Source: DASTPP01 sp035762175 (GTDB lineage Bacteria; Myxococcota_A; Polyangia; Polyangiales; Polyangiaceae). Taken from it: a stretch of 64,000 nucleotides of DNA. A program made the translations under genes and the position numbers. The first letter of the stretch is position 1. Every line of letters begins with the position of its first letter. The stretch lies in assembly GCA_035762175.1 (NCBI GenBank), contig DASTPP010000438.1:29698-93697 (forward strand), read 5' to 3'. This document shows positions 17,416 to 26,100 of the stretch, one piece after another. Below the pieces are notes generated by a model. That model was not told the origin of the DNA, ran no database searches, and saw only the letters and a list, made by a program, of their open reading frames with translations.

Positions 17416-17769
17416 TCAGCCTTCGTCGGTGCCGGTATTGGCGAGGGCCTTCGGGGGCTCGACGTGCGCCGGACGAAATGCACGCACGTTTGGGGCCGGG
17501 GTGGCCGGGGAGGGGACACCCTGCGAGGGCTTATCGCCGAGCCTCATGACGCCGAGCAGCCCCAGGTGGGGCCCGCGTGCGGCCCGGGCGACGACGAGCG
17601 CGGGGCCGCGCGGCCGGAAGAAGCGGGCGACGGCGCGTTCATCGTAGAGGGTGGTGCCCTCGGGGGTGCGGCAAAAGGGCAGGTTGCCGCGGCGGCCGTA
17701 CGCCATCAGCCGGTCTTCGCCGACGGCGTAGCGCTCGGAGATTTGGGCGGCCGTCATCCAGGTAGGCAT
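17416..17769 (-). CDS. Small MerR/excisionase-type helix-turn-helix protein
   Basis: The protein is 117 residues from the ATG at 17769. The N-terminal half has a winged-helix excisionase/MerR-like pattern (MTAAQISERYAVGEDRLMAYGRRGNLPFCR, split here as family signature, followed by YDERAVARFF), which is the typical arrangement of helix-turn-helix then an Arg-Phe wing. The C-terminal half is Pro-rich and probably unstructured. It lies inside the T6SS locus on the opposite strand to its neighbours and divergent from the first Hcp-like gene, so it is a candidate local regulator; that is inferred only from position. Confidence 0.7.
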   Translation of the reverse strand: MPTWMTAAQISERYAVGEDRLMAYGRRGNLPFCRTPEGTTLYDERAVARFFRPRGPALVVARAARGPHLGLLGVMRLGDKPSQGVPSPATPAPNVRAFRPAHVEPPKALANTGTDEG

Positions 17770-17998
17770 GGGGGCTCCGTCGAGCGAGGTAAGGCGTTTG
17801 TACGTGCCCTGCAGAGAGCACGCCAAGTTTGGTGCTGACGGGGGGGGCGCCCCGTGCTTGGCTGGGCTTGCGCTTCTCGCCCACCGGGCGCGTCGGGGTC
17901 GAGGGGCGCCGCCGGCGGGCCGAGGGCACCACGTTTTAGGCGGGGTCCGAGGCGTGGGCCGGCGCTGAGGTCGAGGGCCGACGCGGGGGCTCGGTGCG
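17770..17998. promoter_or_regulatory. Divergent promoter region of the HTH and first Hcp-like genes
   Basis: These 229 bp separate the divergent starts of the helix-turn-helix gene and the Hcp-like gene. No credible coding frame or clear promoter consensus was found. It is the natural place for an operator of the helix-turn-helix protein. Confidence 0.35.
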
Positions 17999-18779
17999 GT
18001 GCGGGCGAGCAACAGTCTCGATTTCGACTGCGATTGGCGCTTCGGGTTCAACCTGAGCGCGCGGGGCAAGGGCACCGTCGGTTATCTCCTTTTTTGGAGC
18101 GGGTGCGGCGGCCTGAACCTCACAAAAGACGTCGAGGTTTGGAACCCCTTCAGCGACACCCAAGGTCAGACCCAGCTGTCGGGCCCGACGGTGCGTTGCA
18201 TCGGGTTGCTCGAGTCGTTCCGCTTCGAGGGGGGCGACGAGGACCCCATCCGGCTGGCGGCGTACGTGAGCAAGGACATCGCGGCCAACGTGCGGGCGAA
18301 GCTGGCGAGCCCGCTGCAGAGCACCAAGCTGAAGGTGCAGTGGTACATCGTCGCCTACGACGACGACGCGAAGAGTTGGTACGAGGCGGCGCTCATCAAG
18401 GGCGGCGCCAAGGCCTCGGCCAACCTCGACACCAGCCAGGGGCGGGTGCAGATGTTCATCGCGAACGACGCGACGCGCGTGGCCGACGGGCTCGACTTGA
18501 AGGTCTACCGTTTCGAGTTTCAGATCGTGCCTTCGCCCGGGTCGCAGGCCGATCTCGAGTTCGCGACGGGGCCCTCGCAGCGGCTGGTCAAGCGCTGGGG
18601 CGCGGGGGGCTTACGGCGCCGCGGGCGGCCAGGGGTCGGGCGGCGGGGCACGGCGGCTGGGCGGCGGCCGGCCCGGCGGGCGGCGGGGGCCGGGGGGGCC
18701 CGAGCGTTCGTCGGGGCGTGCGGCGGGGGGGGCGTTGCAATCGTCGGGACGTGCGGCGGGGGGGGGCGTTGCAAACTAG
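17999..18779 (+). CDS. First Hcp/IglC-like protein, with an apparent frameshift near its 3' end
   Basis: The GTG-started frame gives ~200 residues that align along their length with the Hcp-like protein at 21063 (DCDWRFGF, KGTVGYLLFW, KDVEVWNPFSD, VQWYIVAYDDDAKSWYEA, VYRFEFQIVP, KRWG). After KRWGAG the frame enters a G6 run at 18604-18609. Unshifted, it stays open to 19111, overlapping tssB by over 200 bp with Arg-rich nonsense. A +1 shift at the run gives a Gly/Ala-rich tail ending at TAG 18777-18779, before tssB. The annotated end uses the shifted reading. Tube-protein identity is inferred from size and position of the paralogue. Confidence 0.6.
18708..18774. repeat. Two tandem 33/34-bp repeats upstream of tssB
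   Basis: Copies at 18708-18740 and 18741-18774 differ only at one substitution and one G in the G-run. Each contains GTGCGGC, a G8/G9 tract and ends GCGTTGCAA. They lie 124-190 bp before tssB and could be operator sites, or simply the 3' tail of the Hcp-like gene. Each fits the GG-N10-GC spacing of a sigma-54 promoter, but the G tract makes that match cheap. Confidence 0.7.
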
Positions 18780-18897
18780 TTGCGCGGCGTTGCGCTTCTA
18801 TCGATGATAGCGTGCGCGGTAGAGGGAGTAGGGGCGCGCGGCGGTCGCCGCCGGCGGCCCGGCCCACGCACGACAGCGGCCCCCGCGCGGAGCGCAC

Positions 18898-19491
18898 ATG
18901 GCAATTACCGACGAAATTCCGAAGTCGAGAATCACCCTTACCTACCGCACGGAAGTGCGGGGCCAGCCCGAAGAGGTGTCGTTGCCCTTCCGGGTGCTCA
19001 TCATGGGCGACCTGTCGGGCGGCACGTCGCGCGACCGCAAGGTCGACCTCGATCAGCGGCAGATCCGGGGCCTCGACGGCAAGAACCTCGACGCGGTCAT
19101 GGCCGACATGAACATGGTGCTGCGGCTGACCGTCCCGAACAAAATCAACCCCCAGGCGGCGGGCGATGATTTGCCGGTCGAGCTGCCGGTGCGGGGCATC
19201 AAGTCGCTCTCGCCGGCCGAAATTGCGCGGAACGTGCCGCGCATCCGGGCGCTCTTGCTGCTGAAGAAGCTGCTCTTGGAGGCGCAGGCGAACCTCGACA
19301 ACCGCAAGGACTTCCGCAAGCTGGTGCGGGCGCTGGCGACGGACAAGGCGGCGATCGGGGCGCTGCTCAAGCAGCTCGAGGGCTACGAGACGTTCAAGCT
19401 CCCGGCGCCGGGCGGCGCGGGCGGGGCGGGCGAGGCGCCGGCGGGCGGCGCCGGTGGGGCGCCGGCGGGCGGCGCGGGGTCGGCGGGCTGA
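18898..19491 (+). CDS. tssB: TssB/IglA T6SS sheath protein
   Basis: The protein is 197 residues. The TssB core is clear (PFRVLIMGDLSGG, KNLDAVMADMNMVLRL, LPVRGIKSLSPAEIARNVP, LLLLKKLLLEAQANLDNRK, LEGYETFKLP). The C-terminus carries an extra ~25-residue Gly/Ala tail not usual for the family. TssB and TssC form the contractile sheath that drives the Hcp tube. It starts the main structural operon, 46 bp ahead of tssC. Confidence 0.95.
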   Translation: MAITDEIPKSRITLTYRTEVRGQPEEVSLPFRVLIMGDLSGGTSRDRKVDLDQRQIRGLDGKNLDAVMADMNMVLRLTVPNKINPQAAGDDLPVELPVRGIKSLSPAEIARNVPRIRALLLLKKLLLEAQANLDNRKDFRKLVRALATDKAAIGALLKQLEGYETFKLPAPGGAGGAGEAPAGGAGGAPAGGAGSAG

Positions 19492-19536
19492 GGGCCCGGC
19501 GACGCGAAGGCACGAGCAGGGAGAGAGAAACGCGCC

Positions 19537-21021
19537 ATGGCCGAACCGACCGCGACCCCCCCCGACCTGAAGAGCTTCCTCGCCAGCGTGCGCCTCGGCG
19601 ACGAGGTGGCCTCGCCGCGCCCGATGATCCGGGCGAACCTCGACGAGGTCGTCGAGGACGTGACGCCCGAAGAGCGCTTCGTCTCGACGATGGCGGCCGT
19701 CGCCTACAACATGAACCCCGACGACGGGCGCTTCGACAAGCAGAGCATCCAAGACCTGGTGGGCGCCATCGACCGGCTGGTCGACGAGCAGCTCAACGAG
19801 ATCGTGCACGCGCCCGAGTTCCAGGCGCTCGAGGCGACGTGGCGCTCGATCGACGACCTGGTCAAGAACACCAACTTCCGGGCGAACGTGACGCTGAGCC
19901 TGCTCGACGTCAGCAAAGAAGAGGCCTTCGAAGACCTCGAGCTGAACCTGGCCGACATCGCCGGGTCCGAGCTCTTCAAGAAGGTGTACGTGCACGAGTA
20001 CGACCAGTTCGGCGGGGCGCCGTACGGGGCGATCGTGGGCCTCTACGAGTTCGCGAACACGCCGGCCGACCTGACGTGGCTCAAGGCCATGGGCAAGGTG
20101 GCCTCGGCCTCGCACTCGCCCTTCGTCGCCTCGGCCTCGCCGCGCTTCTTCGGCTGCGAGACGATGGCCGAGGTCAACCAGCTGCGCGACCTCGGCGGGC
20201 TCTTCGCCACGCCGCGCTACGCCGCGTGGAACGAGCTGCGCGACTCGGACGCGGCGGCCTACGTGGGGCTGACGATGCCGAGGTACATGGTGCGCCCGCC
20301 CTACAACGACGAGACGTACCCGGCCGAGGGCGTGCGCTTCAACGAGAAGGTGCGGGGCGACGACGACGCCGAGTACGTCTGGGGCAGCTCGGCGATGCTC
20401 TTCGCGCGCAACCTGGTCAAGTCGTTCGAGACCTCGGGCTGGTGCCAGCACCTGCGCGGGGTCAAGGGCGGCGGCCTGGTCAAGGGGCTCGCGACCCACA
20501 CCTACAACCTGCGGGGCGAGCGCGAGCTGAAGGCGCCGGTCGAGGTCTCGATGCCCGACTTCCGCGAGTTCGAGCTGGCGCAGGCGGGGTTCATCCCCCT
20601 GGTGCACAAGAAGGGCACGGCCGAGGCGGTCTTCTTCAGCGCCCAGTCGATCAAGAAGGCGCACAAGTTCAAGGACCCGAAAGACTCCGAGAACTCGCAG
20701 CTCGTCACCAACCTCGCCTACACTTTCTCGGTCTCGCGCATCGCGCACTACCTCAAGTGCATCATGCGCGACAACATCGGCAGCACGGCCAACGCCGAGT
20801 ACATCTTCGGCCAGATCGACCGCTGGGTGTCGAACTACGTCACCACCCTCGTCAACCCCGACGACCTGACCCTGCGCTACTACCCCTTCAAGGCGTACTC
20901 GCTCGAGGTGAGCGAGGTGCCGGGCAAGGTCGGCTGGTACCACTGCAACCTGTCGATCTTGCCGCACATCCAGTTCGAGGGCCTCGACGTCGACCTGCGC
21001 GTCGACGCGAGGCTGGGCTGA
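19537..21021 (+). CDS. tssC: TssC/IglB T6SS large sheath protein
   Basis: The protein is 494 residues, normal for TssC. Diagnostic stretches include DEQLNEIVHAPEFQALEATW, KKVYVHEYDQFGG, VVGLYEFANTP (sequence IVGLYEF), PRYMVRPPYNDETYP, EYVWGSSAMLFARNL and the C-terminal NPDDLTLRYYPFKAYSLEV. With TssB it builds the sheath. It has a purine-rich ribosome-binding stretch (AGGGAGAG) before the ATG. In most T6SSs ClpV recycles this sheath, but no ClpV gene lies in the window. Confidence 0.97.
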   Translation: MAEPTATPPDLKSFLASVRLGDEVASPRPMIRANLDEVVEDVTPEERFVSTMAAVAYNMNPDDGRFDKQSIQDLVGAIDRLVDEQLNEIVHAPEFQALEATWRSIDDLVKNTNFRANVTLSLLDVSKEEAFEDLELNLADIAGSELFKKVYVHEYDQFGGAPYGAIVGLYEFANTPADLTWLKAMGKVASASHSPFVASASPRFFGCETMAEVNQLRDLGGLFATPRYAAWNELRDSDAAAYVGLTMPRYMVRPPYNDETYPAEGVRFNEKVRGDDDAEYVWGSSAMLFARNLVKSFETSGWCQHLRGVKGGGLVKGLATHTYNLRGERELKAPVEVSMPDFREFELAQAGFIPLVHKKGTAEAVFFSAQSIKKAHKFKDPKDSENSQLVTNLAYTFSVSRIAHYLKCIMRDNIGSTANAEYIFGQIDRWVSNYVTTLVNPDDLTLRYYPFKAYSLEVSEVPGKVGWYHCNLSILPHIQFEGLDVDLRVDARLG

Positions 21022-21048
21022 TGGCCGCGCGGGCGCGCGGGCGTTAAC

Positions 21049-21055
21049 GAGGAGG
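21049..21055 (+). promoter_or_regulatory. Strong Shine-Dalgarno of the second Hcp-like gene
   Basis: GAGGAGG lies seven bases before the GTG at 21063 and is one of the strongest ribosome-binding sites in the window, as expected for an abundant tube subunit. Confidence 0.75.
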
Positions 21056-21062
21056 CGTCACC

Positions 21063-21725
21063 GTGCATAACTATTCGTGCGACTGGCGGAGCGGGTTCGT
21101 GATGGACCCGTCGAAGAAGCAGCGCGTCGGCTACCTCGTGTGGTTCCAGGGGCTCGACATGGGGGACTTCCTGAAGCAAGACGTCGAAGTCTTCTCGCCC
21201 TACGCGAGCGACCAGGCGTCGTACAGCGGGGTCAACGGCCTCTGGCAGAACGGGAAGATGAAGGCGACGGGGGTCATCGAGAGCGTGACGTACGCGGGCG
21301 GCGTCGGCGACCCCATCTGCGTCAGCGCCTACATCTCGGCCGAGAACGGCGAGACCATCAAGGCGAAGATGCAGACCACGCTCAAGACGACCAAGGTGAC
21401 CAAGTTCGCCTGGTGGATCGTGAACTTCGACGAGGAGAACAAGGTCTGGTTCGAAGAGTCCTTCCCCCTGGAGCCGGCGACCATGACCGGCCAGCTCAAC
21501 GCCCCGGGCGGCAAAGACATTCGCCTGATGGTGGCCGACGAGGCGACCAAGATCGCGCCCACCATCGACGTGAACGTCTACAACATCTACTTCGAGGTCG
21601 TGCCGGCCGCGAACTCGACCTACACGATCAACTTCGCCACCTCGGTCAAGACGAAGTTCGTGCGCAACTGGGGCCTGAAGGTCGGCACCAAGGCGGCCGA
21701 GGCGCTGCCGCCGACCGGCTCCTGA
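21063..21725 (+). CDS. Hcp/IglC-like T6SS tube protein
   Basis: The protein is 220 residues with a GTG start and a strong ribosome-binding site. It is a soluble beta-rich protein (KKQRVGYLVWFQG, KQDVEVFSPY, CVSAYISAENGETIKAKM, TKFAWWIVNFDEENKVWFEE, VYNIYFEVVP). Sequence similarity to classical Hcp (~160 residues) is not obvious. The size and the slot between tssC and tssK match IglC, the Hcp of Francisella. A paralogue sits at 17999. Tube function is therefore a context-based inference, though a strong one. Confidence 0.7.
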   Translation: MHNYSCDWRSGFVMDPSKKQRVGYLVWFQGLDMGDFLKQDVEVFSPYASDQASYSGVNGLWQNGKMKATGVIESVTYAGGVGDPICVSAYISAENGETIKAKMQTTLKTTKVTKFAWWIVNFDEENKVWFEESFPLEPATMTGQLNAPGGKDIRLMVADEATKIAPTIDVNVYNIYFEVVPAANSTYTINFATSVKTKFVRNWGLKVGTKAAEALPPTGS

Positions 21726-21759
21726 GGGCGATGGGCCGGTCGGGCGGCGGGCGCGGCGC

Positions 21760-23010
21760 GTGAAGAAGGTCGCCCACCAGACCTCGCGCGTGCTCTGGCA
21801 GATGGGCCAGGCCCTCTTGCCCGAGCACTTCTACGCCCAAGAGCAGTCGCTGCGCGAAGAGCTGAACCTGCGGGCGCGCCTCCTGCGCGCGCCCTTCTGG
21901 GGGGTCGGCTCGCTCGCCTGGGACGGCTTTCAGCTGTTGCGCGGCATCGTCAGCGTGCAAGAGCTGACGCTCGTCTTGCCCTCGGGCACGCTCGTCGACG
22001 TGCCCGGCAACACCGCCCCCGCCTTCGTCAACCTCAAGGCCGCGGGGCGGCGCGCCGAGGTCTACGTGCACCTGCAGGGTGGCTTCGACACCGTCTCGCT
22101 CGGCGCCCGGGGCGAGCCGGCCGAGGAGGGCATCGAGCGCATCGTGCAGAAGATCGAGCTGTCGACCAGCCCCTTCTCCGAGACGAGCGCGCAGTCGTTC
22201 AAGCTCGCCGAGTTCGAGAGCGGCCCCGACGGGGCCTGGGCGCTGCTCGACGGCTACGTGCCGCCGCACGTGCAGGTCGGCGCCTCGCCCTTCTTCGAGT
22301 CGCACCTGCGGCGCGTCGAGGGCGTGGCGCGCGCCCTGCGCCAGGCGCTCGTCGACGAGATTCACGAGCGGTACCTCGCCGCCGAGGGCAACGCCACCGG
22401 GCGCATGGCCCTGCGCGGGCTCTTCGCGCTGCAGGGGCTGCTCGCCGACCTGCGCGCCGGCGTCCTGCCCCACCCCTACGAGCTCTTCTCGGCCCTGCGC
22501 TCGCTCCACGTCGACCTGTGCTTGCACCGCGACGTCTCGCCGTCCGAGGCCGAGCGCGCCTACGACCACGAAGACCTCGCCGGCTGCCTCTCGGCCCTCG
22601 TCGAGCGGCTCGAAGACCAGGCGCAGCCCGGGCGCGCGGCCGTGCCCTACGTCGAGTTCGTGCGCCGCGACGGGCTGCTCGTCTGCGAGCTCGGGCGCGA
22701 GGCGCGCCGCGCCAAAGACGTCTTTCTGCTCGTGCAGAAGCCCCAGACCTCGGCCAAGGCCGACCTCGGGCGGGCCAAGCTCGCGGCCGCGTCGCGCCTG
22801 CACACGGTCTACGAGCGCTCGCTGCGGGGCATCCCCCTGCGCCGCCTCGAAGAGCCGCCCTTTCAGCACGGCCTCGCCTCGACCGTCGAGTTCTACGCCG
22901 CCTCGCCGGGCGAAGAGTGGGACCACGCCGTGCGCGAAGGCAGCGTCGCCCTCTTCGACGATCCGCAGCTGCGGAGCCTGCGCTTCTTTTTGTACTGGCG
23001 CTCCGAATGA
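21760..23010 (+). CDS. tssK: TssK T6SS baseplate adaptor
   Basis: The protein is 416 residues with a GTG start. The N-terminus (VLWQMGQALLPEHFYAQEQ) is the hallmark of TssK, and the C-terminal part (ARRAKDVFLLVQKPQ, EFYAASPGEEWDHAV, RSLRFFLYW) also fits. TssK trimers link the baseplate wedge to the TssL/TssM membrane complex. It follows the Hcp-like gene by 34 bp and precedes tssM by about 127 bp, a position identical to iglD in Francisella. Confidence 0.92.
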   Translation: MKKVAHQTSRVLWQMGQALLPEHFYAQEQSLREELNLRARLLRAPFWGVGSLAWDGFQLLRGIVSVQELTLVLPSGTLVDVPGNTAPAFVNLKAAGRRAEVYVHLQGGFDTVSLGARGEPAEEGIERIVQKIELSTSPFSETSAQSFKLAEFESGPDGAWALLDGYVPPHVQVGASPFFESHLRRVEGVARALRQALVDEIHERYLAAEGNATGRMALRGLFALQGLLADLRAGVLPHPYELFSALRSLHVDLCLHRDVSPSEAERAYDHEDLAGCLSALVERLEDQAQPGRAAVPYVEFVRRDGLLVCELGREARRAKDVFLLVQKPQTSAKADLGRAKLAAASRLHTVYERSLRGIPLRRLEEPPFQHGLASTVEFYAASPGEEWDHAVREGSVALFDDPQLRSLRFFLYWRSE

Positions 23011-23137
23011 GCGCCGCCGGGCGGCCGCGCTTCGCTTGGCCCGGGCGGCCCGCTTGGTCTACGAGCGAAGCGCGCGCCCCGCGCCCCCGGCGTGAGGGCG
23101 CGCGAGGGGCCCCTGCCGGCGCGGGCGGCCGTCGGCC

Positions 23138-26100
23138 ATGAACCCTGCTGCGAAGCCCATCGCGACCGTCCTGCTGGCGCAGGCCCCCGGCTCGGTCGCC
23201 CCGTCGCCGCCCGGCGCCGGCCCCCTCGCCGCGGCCGCCGGCTCGGCGCTCAAGGGCCTGCCCGCCCTCAAGGGCGCCTCCTCGGCGGTTGCCGGCGTCG
23301 GCTCGGCGGCGTCGGCTGCCGGCTCGGCCGCCGCGGCCGCGGGCTCGGCGGCGGCGGGCGCGGGCTCGGCGGCGGCGGCCGCGGGCTCGGCGGCGGGCTC
23401 CTTCGCCTCCGAGGTCGAGCGCGCGGCGCAGGGCGTGCCCTGGTCTTCGGTGCTCGTCTGGCTCGTGCCGATCGGGCTCGCGGCCGCGCTCGCCGCGCTC
23501 GGCTGGTGGTGGTGGCGCCGGCGCAAGCGGCCCGCGGCCGCGGCGGCCCCGGCCTCGGCCTCGGCCCAGGCGCTGCCGTCCGACCTCTTGCTCAAGGCCT
23601 GGCGGCGCTTCGTCGCCGACCTGCCCCCCGCCTACCGCCGCTCGCTCGTGAACTTCGAGCACTTCGTCGTGCTCGGCGCGGCGGCGGGCGGCAAGACGCG
23701 CCTCGTCGACGCCTACACCGACTGGCGGCGGCAGTCGAAGCAGCTCGCGGTCAGCCGGCCGCACGACCCCGACCTGCCCGTATACGTCGCCTCGGGGGCG
23801 ATCGTCGTCGAGCTGCCGGCGCGCTTTCTCGGCGAGGTCGGCGTGCGCGGGCGGCGGGCGCTCGAGCGGCTCTTCCGGTCGGTCTACCGGCAGCGGGCGC
23901 CGACGGTGGTGGTGGCGCTCGACGCGGCGTGGCTGCGGGCGAGCGCGCCGGGGGCCATCGTCGAGCTCGCCGAGAGCGTGCGGGCGCGGGTCAACCTGAT
24001 CGCGTCGGCGCGGCGGCGCCCGGTCGAGGTGCGCGTGGCGCTCACGCGCCTCGACGCGGCCGAGGGCTACGCCGAGTTCGCCCGCTTCTGCCGCGAGCAG
24101 GGCCTGACGACGCAGCTCCCGTTCGCGTCGGGCGAGGGGGCGAAGGCGCCGGCCGAGCAGGCGGCGGCCTGGCTCGCCTCGCTGCGCGAGCAACTGCCGC
24201 GGGCGCTCGTGCACCTGCCCTCGGCCGACTACCTGCGGGCGGTCGCGTTCGTGCGCCGCGCGCCCGAGCTCGGGCCGCCGCTCGGCGCCTTCCTCGGCGC
24301 GCTCTTCGCGCCCGAGGCGCTCTCGAACGCCCCGCGCCCGGGCGCCGTCTACCTGACGAGCGACCCGCCGGGGCGCTCGAACCCCTTCGAGCCCGCGGCC
24401 GAGCGCGGCGCGGCGGTCGACCCGCGCCGGCCGCACCTGGCCCTCGCCGCGGCGCTGGCGGCGGCGGCGGTCGCGTACCTCGGCCTCGCCTACGCCGAGC
24501 AGCGCGCCCGCTACGACCGGGCCGAGCAGGCCTTCGCGGGCTACAACCCGGCCGCCGCCGGGGGCGACGACGAAGCGCGGCGGCGCGGGGCGGTCGTGGC
24601 GTTCCTGCGGCGCGAGGGCGGCTTCTTCGGCCAGCTGCACTACTTTTCGGCTGCCCGGGCGGCGATGCGCAAGGCCTTCGCCGAGCGCGTGCGCGACCGC
24701 TTTCTCGAGCCGAGGCTGCAGAAGGTGGCGCGCCAGGGCGCCGCGACGGCCGAGGCGCCCGCCATGCCGGTGCGCCGCAGCGCCTACTACCTCGCCCTCA
24801 TCCACAGCGACAAGACCGACCCGCTCGGCCTGCTGAGCGTGCCGGGGCGCCTCGAGCTCGCGGCGGCGATGACCGAGCTGCCCGAGGCGTTCGTGCGCGA
24901 CTACGTCGAGAGCGTCGACGAGCGGCGCACCGAGCCCGTCGCGTTCGAGCTCGGGCGGGGCGAAGAGGGGCCGGCCGACGAGGGGCCCGCGCTCCTGCGC
25001 TTCCTCGACGAGTTCAAAGAGGCGCTCGAGCGGCCCGAGGGCGTCACGTTCGCGCACCTGCGCGGCATGCGCGCCCGCGCCGAGAAGCTCGGCGCGCTCC
25101 TGCGGCGCGCCGAGCACGACCGCGAGACCGAGGCCCTGCTCGGGTCGGCGGGGCCCGCGGTCGGGGCGCCGGCGCGCTCGGGCGCGGCCGGGGCCACGCC
25201 GGCGCCGACGGCCGCGGGCCTGCTCGGGCTCGAGCCCTCGTACGAGCCCAAGTTCCTCGAGTACCTGCGCTTCGTGCGCGAGTACCGCGTCGACGAGCAG
25301 GCGCGCGAGCTCTCCGAGCTGCTCTCGGTCGTGCTCGCGCGGCGCGAGGCCATCGCCCGGGGCGCCTCGTCGATCGAGGCGCTGGTCGAGGGCCTCGAGG
25401 GCCTGGTCGAGGCCGAGGGGCCCGCGGGCCACGTCGCCTCGTTCTCGGTCGCGGGCCGCGCGTACGTGCTCGACGTCGACCGCTGGCGCGAGGCGCTGCG
25501 CTCGGTCGACGCGCGCGAGCAGATCGACGACTTCCTCGAGTCGGCGGGCTCGGCGATCTTCTTCCGCGCCGAGGCGCCCGCGGCGGCGCGCGCCCCCAAG
25601 GCCGGCGCGGCCAAGGCCCGCCCCGCGCTCGCGCCCCGCTACACCCGGCAGGCCTACGACGAGCACGTGCGGCGGCCCGTCTTGCGGCTCGACGAGGTGC
25701 TCGGCAAGACCGGCCTGTCGGACGCGCAGAAGCAGCCGCTCTCCGCCTTCGTGCGCGATGCGGTGCGCGACTACGCCGCCGCCTACGCCGCGCAATCGCG
25801 CGCGCTCGTGCACGGCTTCGCGGCCGACGCCGGCTCGGTCGAGGGGCTGCGCGCGCTGCTCGCGCAGATGGTCAAGCCCGAGGGCTCGGCCTTCGACGAT
25901 CTTTTGAAGTCGGTCGACGAGAACACGCGCCTCGGCTGCGAGTCGACGATGCTCGAGCCCGCCTGCGACGCGATGGCCGAGTTCGCCGGCTGGCACGCGG
26001 TCGTCGGCGTCGAGGGCGGCGCGCCCGAGGTCGTCAAGTACCGCGCCATCCTCGCGCAGTTGCTCGCCGACCTGGGGCCCGCCGAGGGCGGCGCCGCCGC

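Noticed and set aside
18708..18774. Sigma-54 type promoters in the repeats before tssB.
   Set aside because: The GG-N10-GC spacing is met, but only inside long G tracts where such a match is expected by chance.
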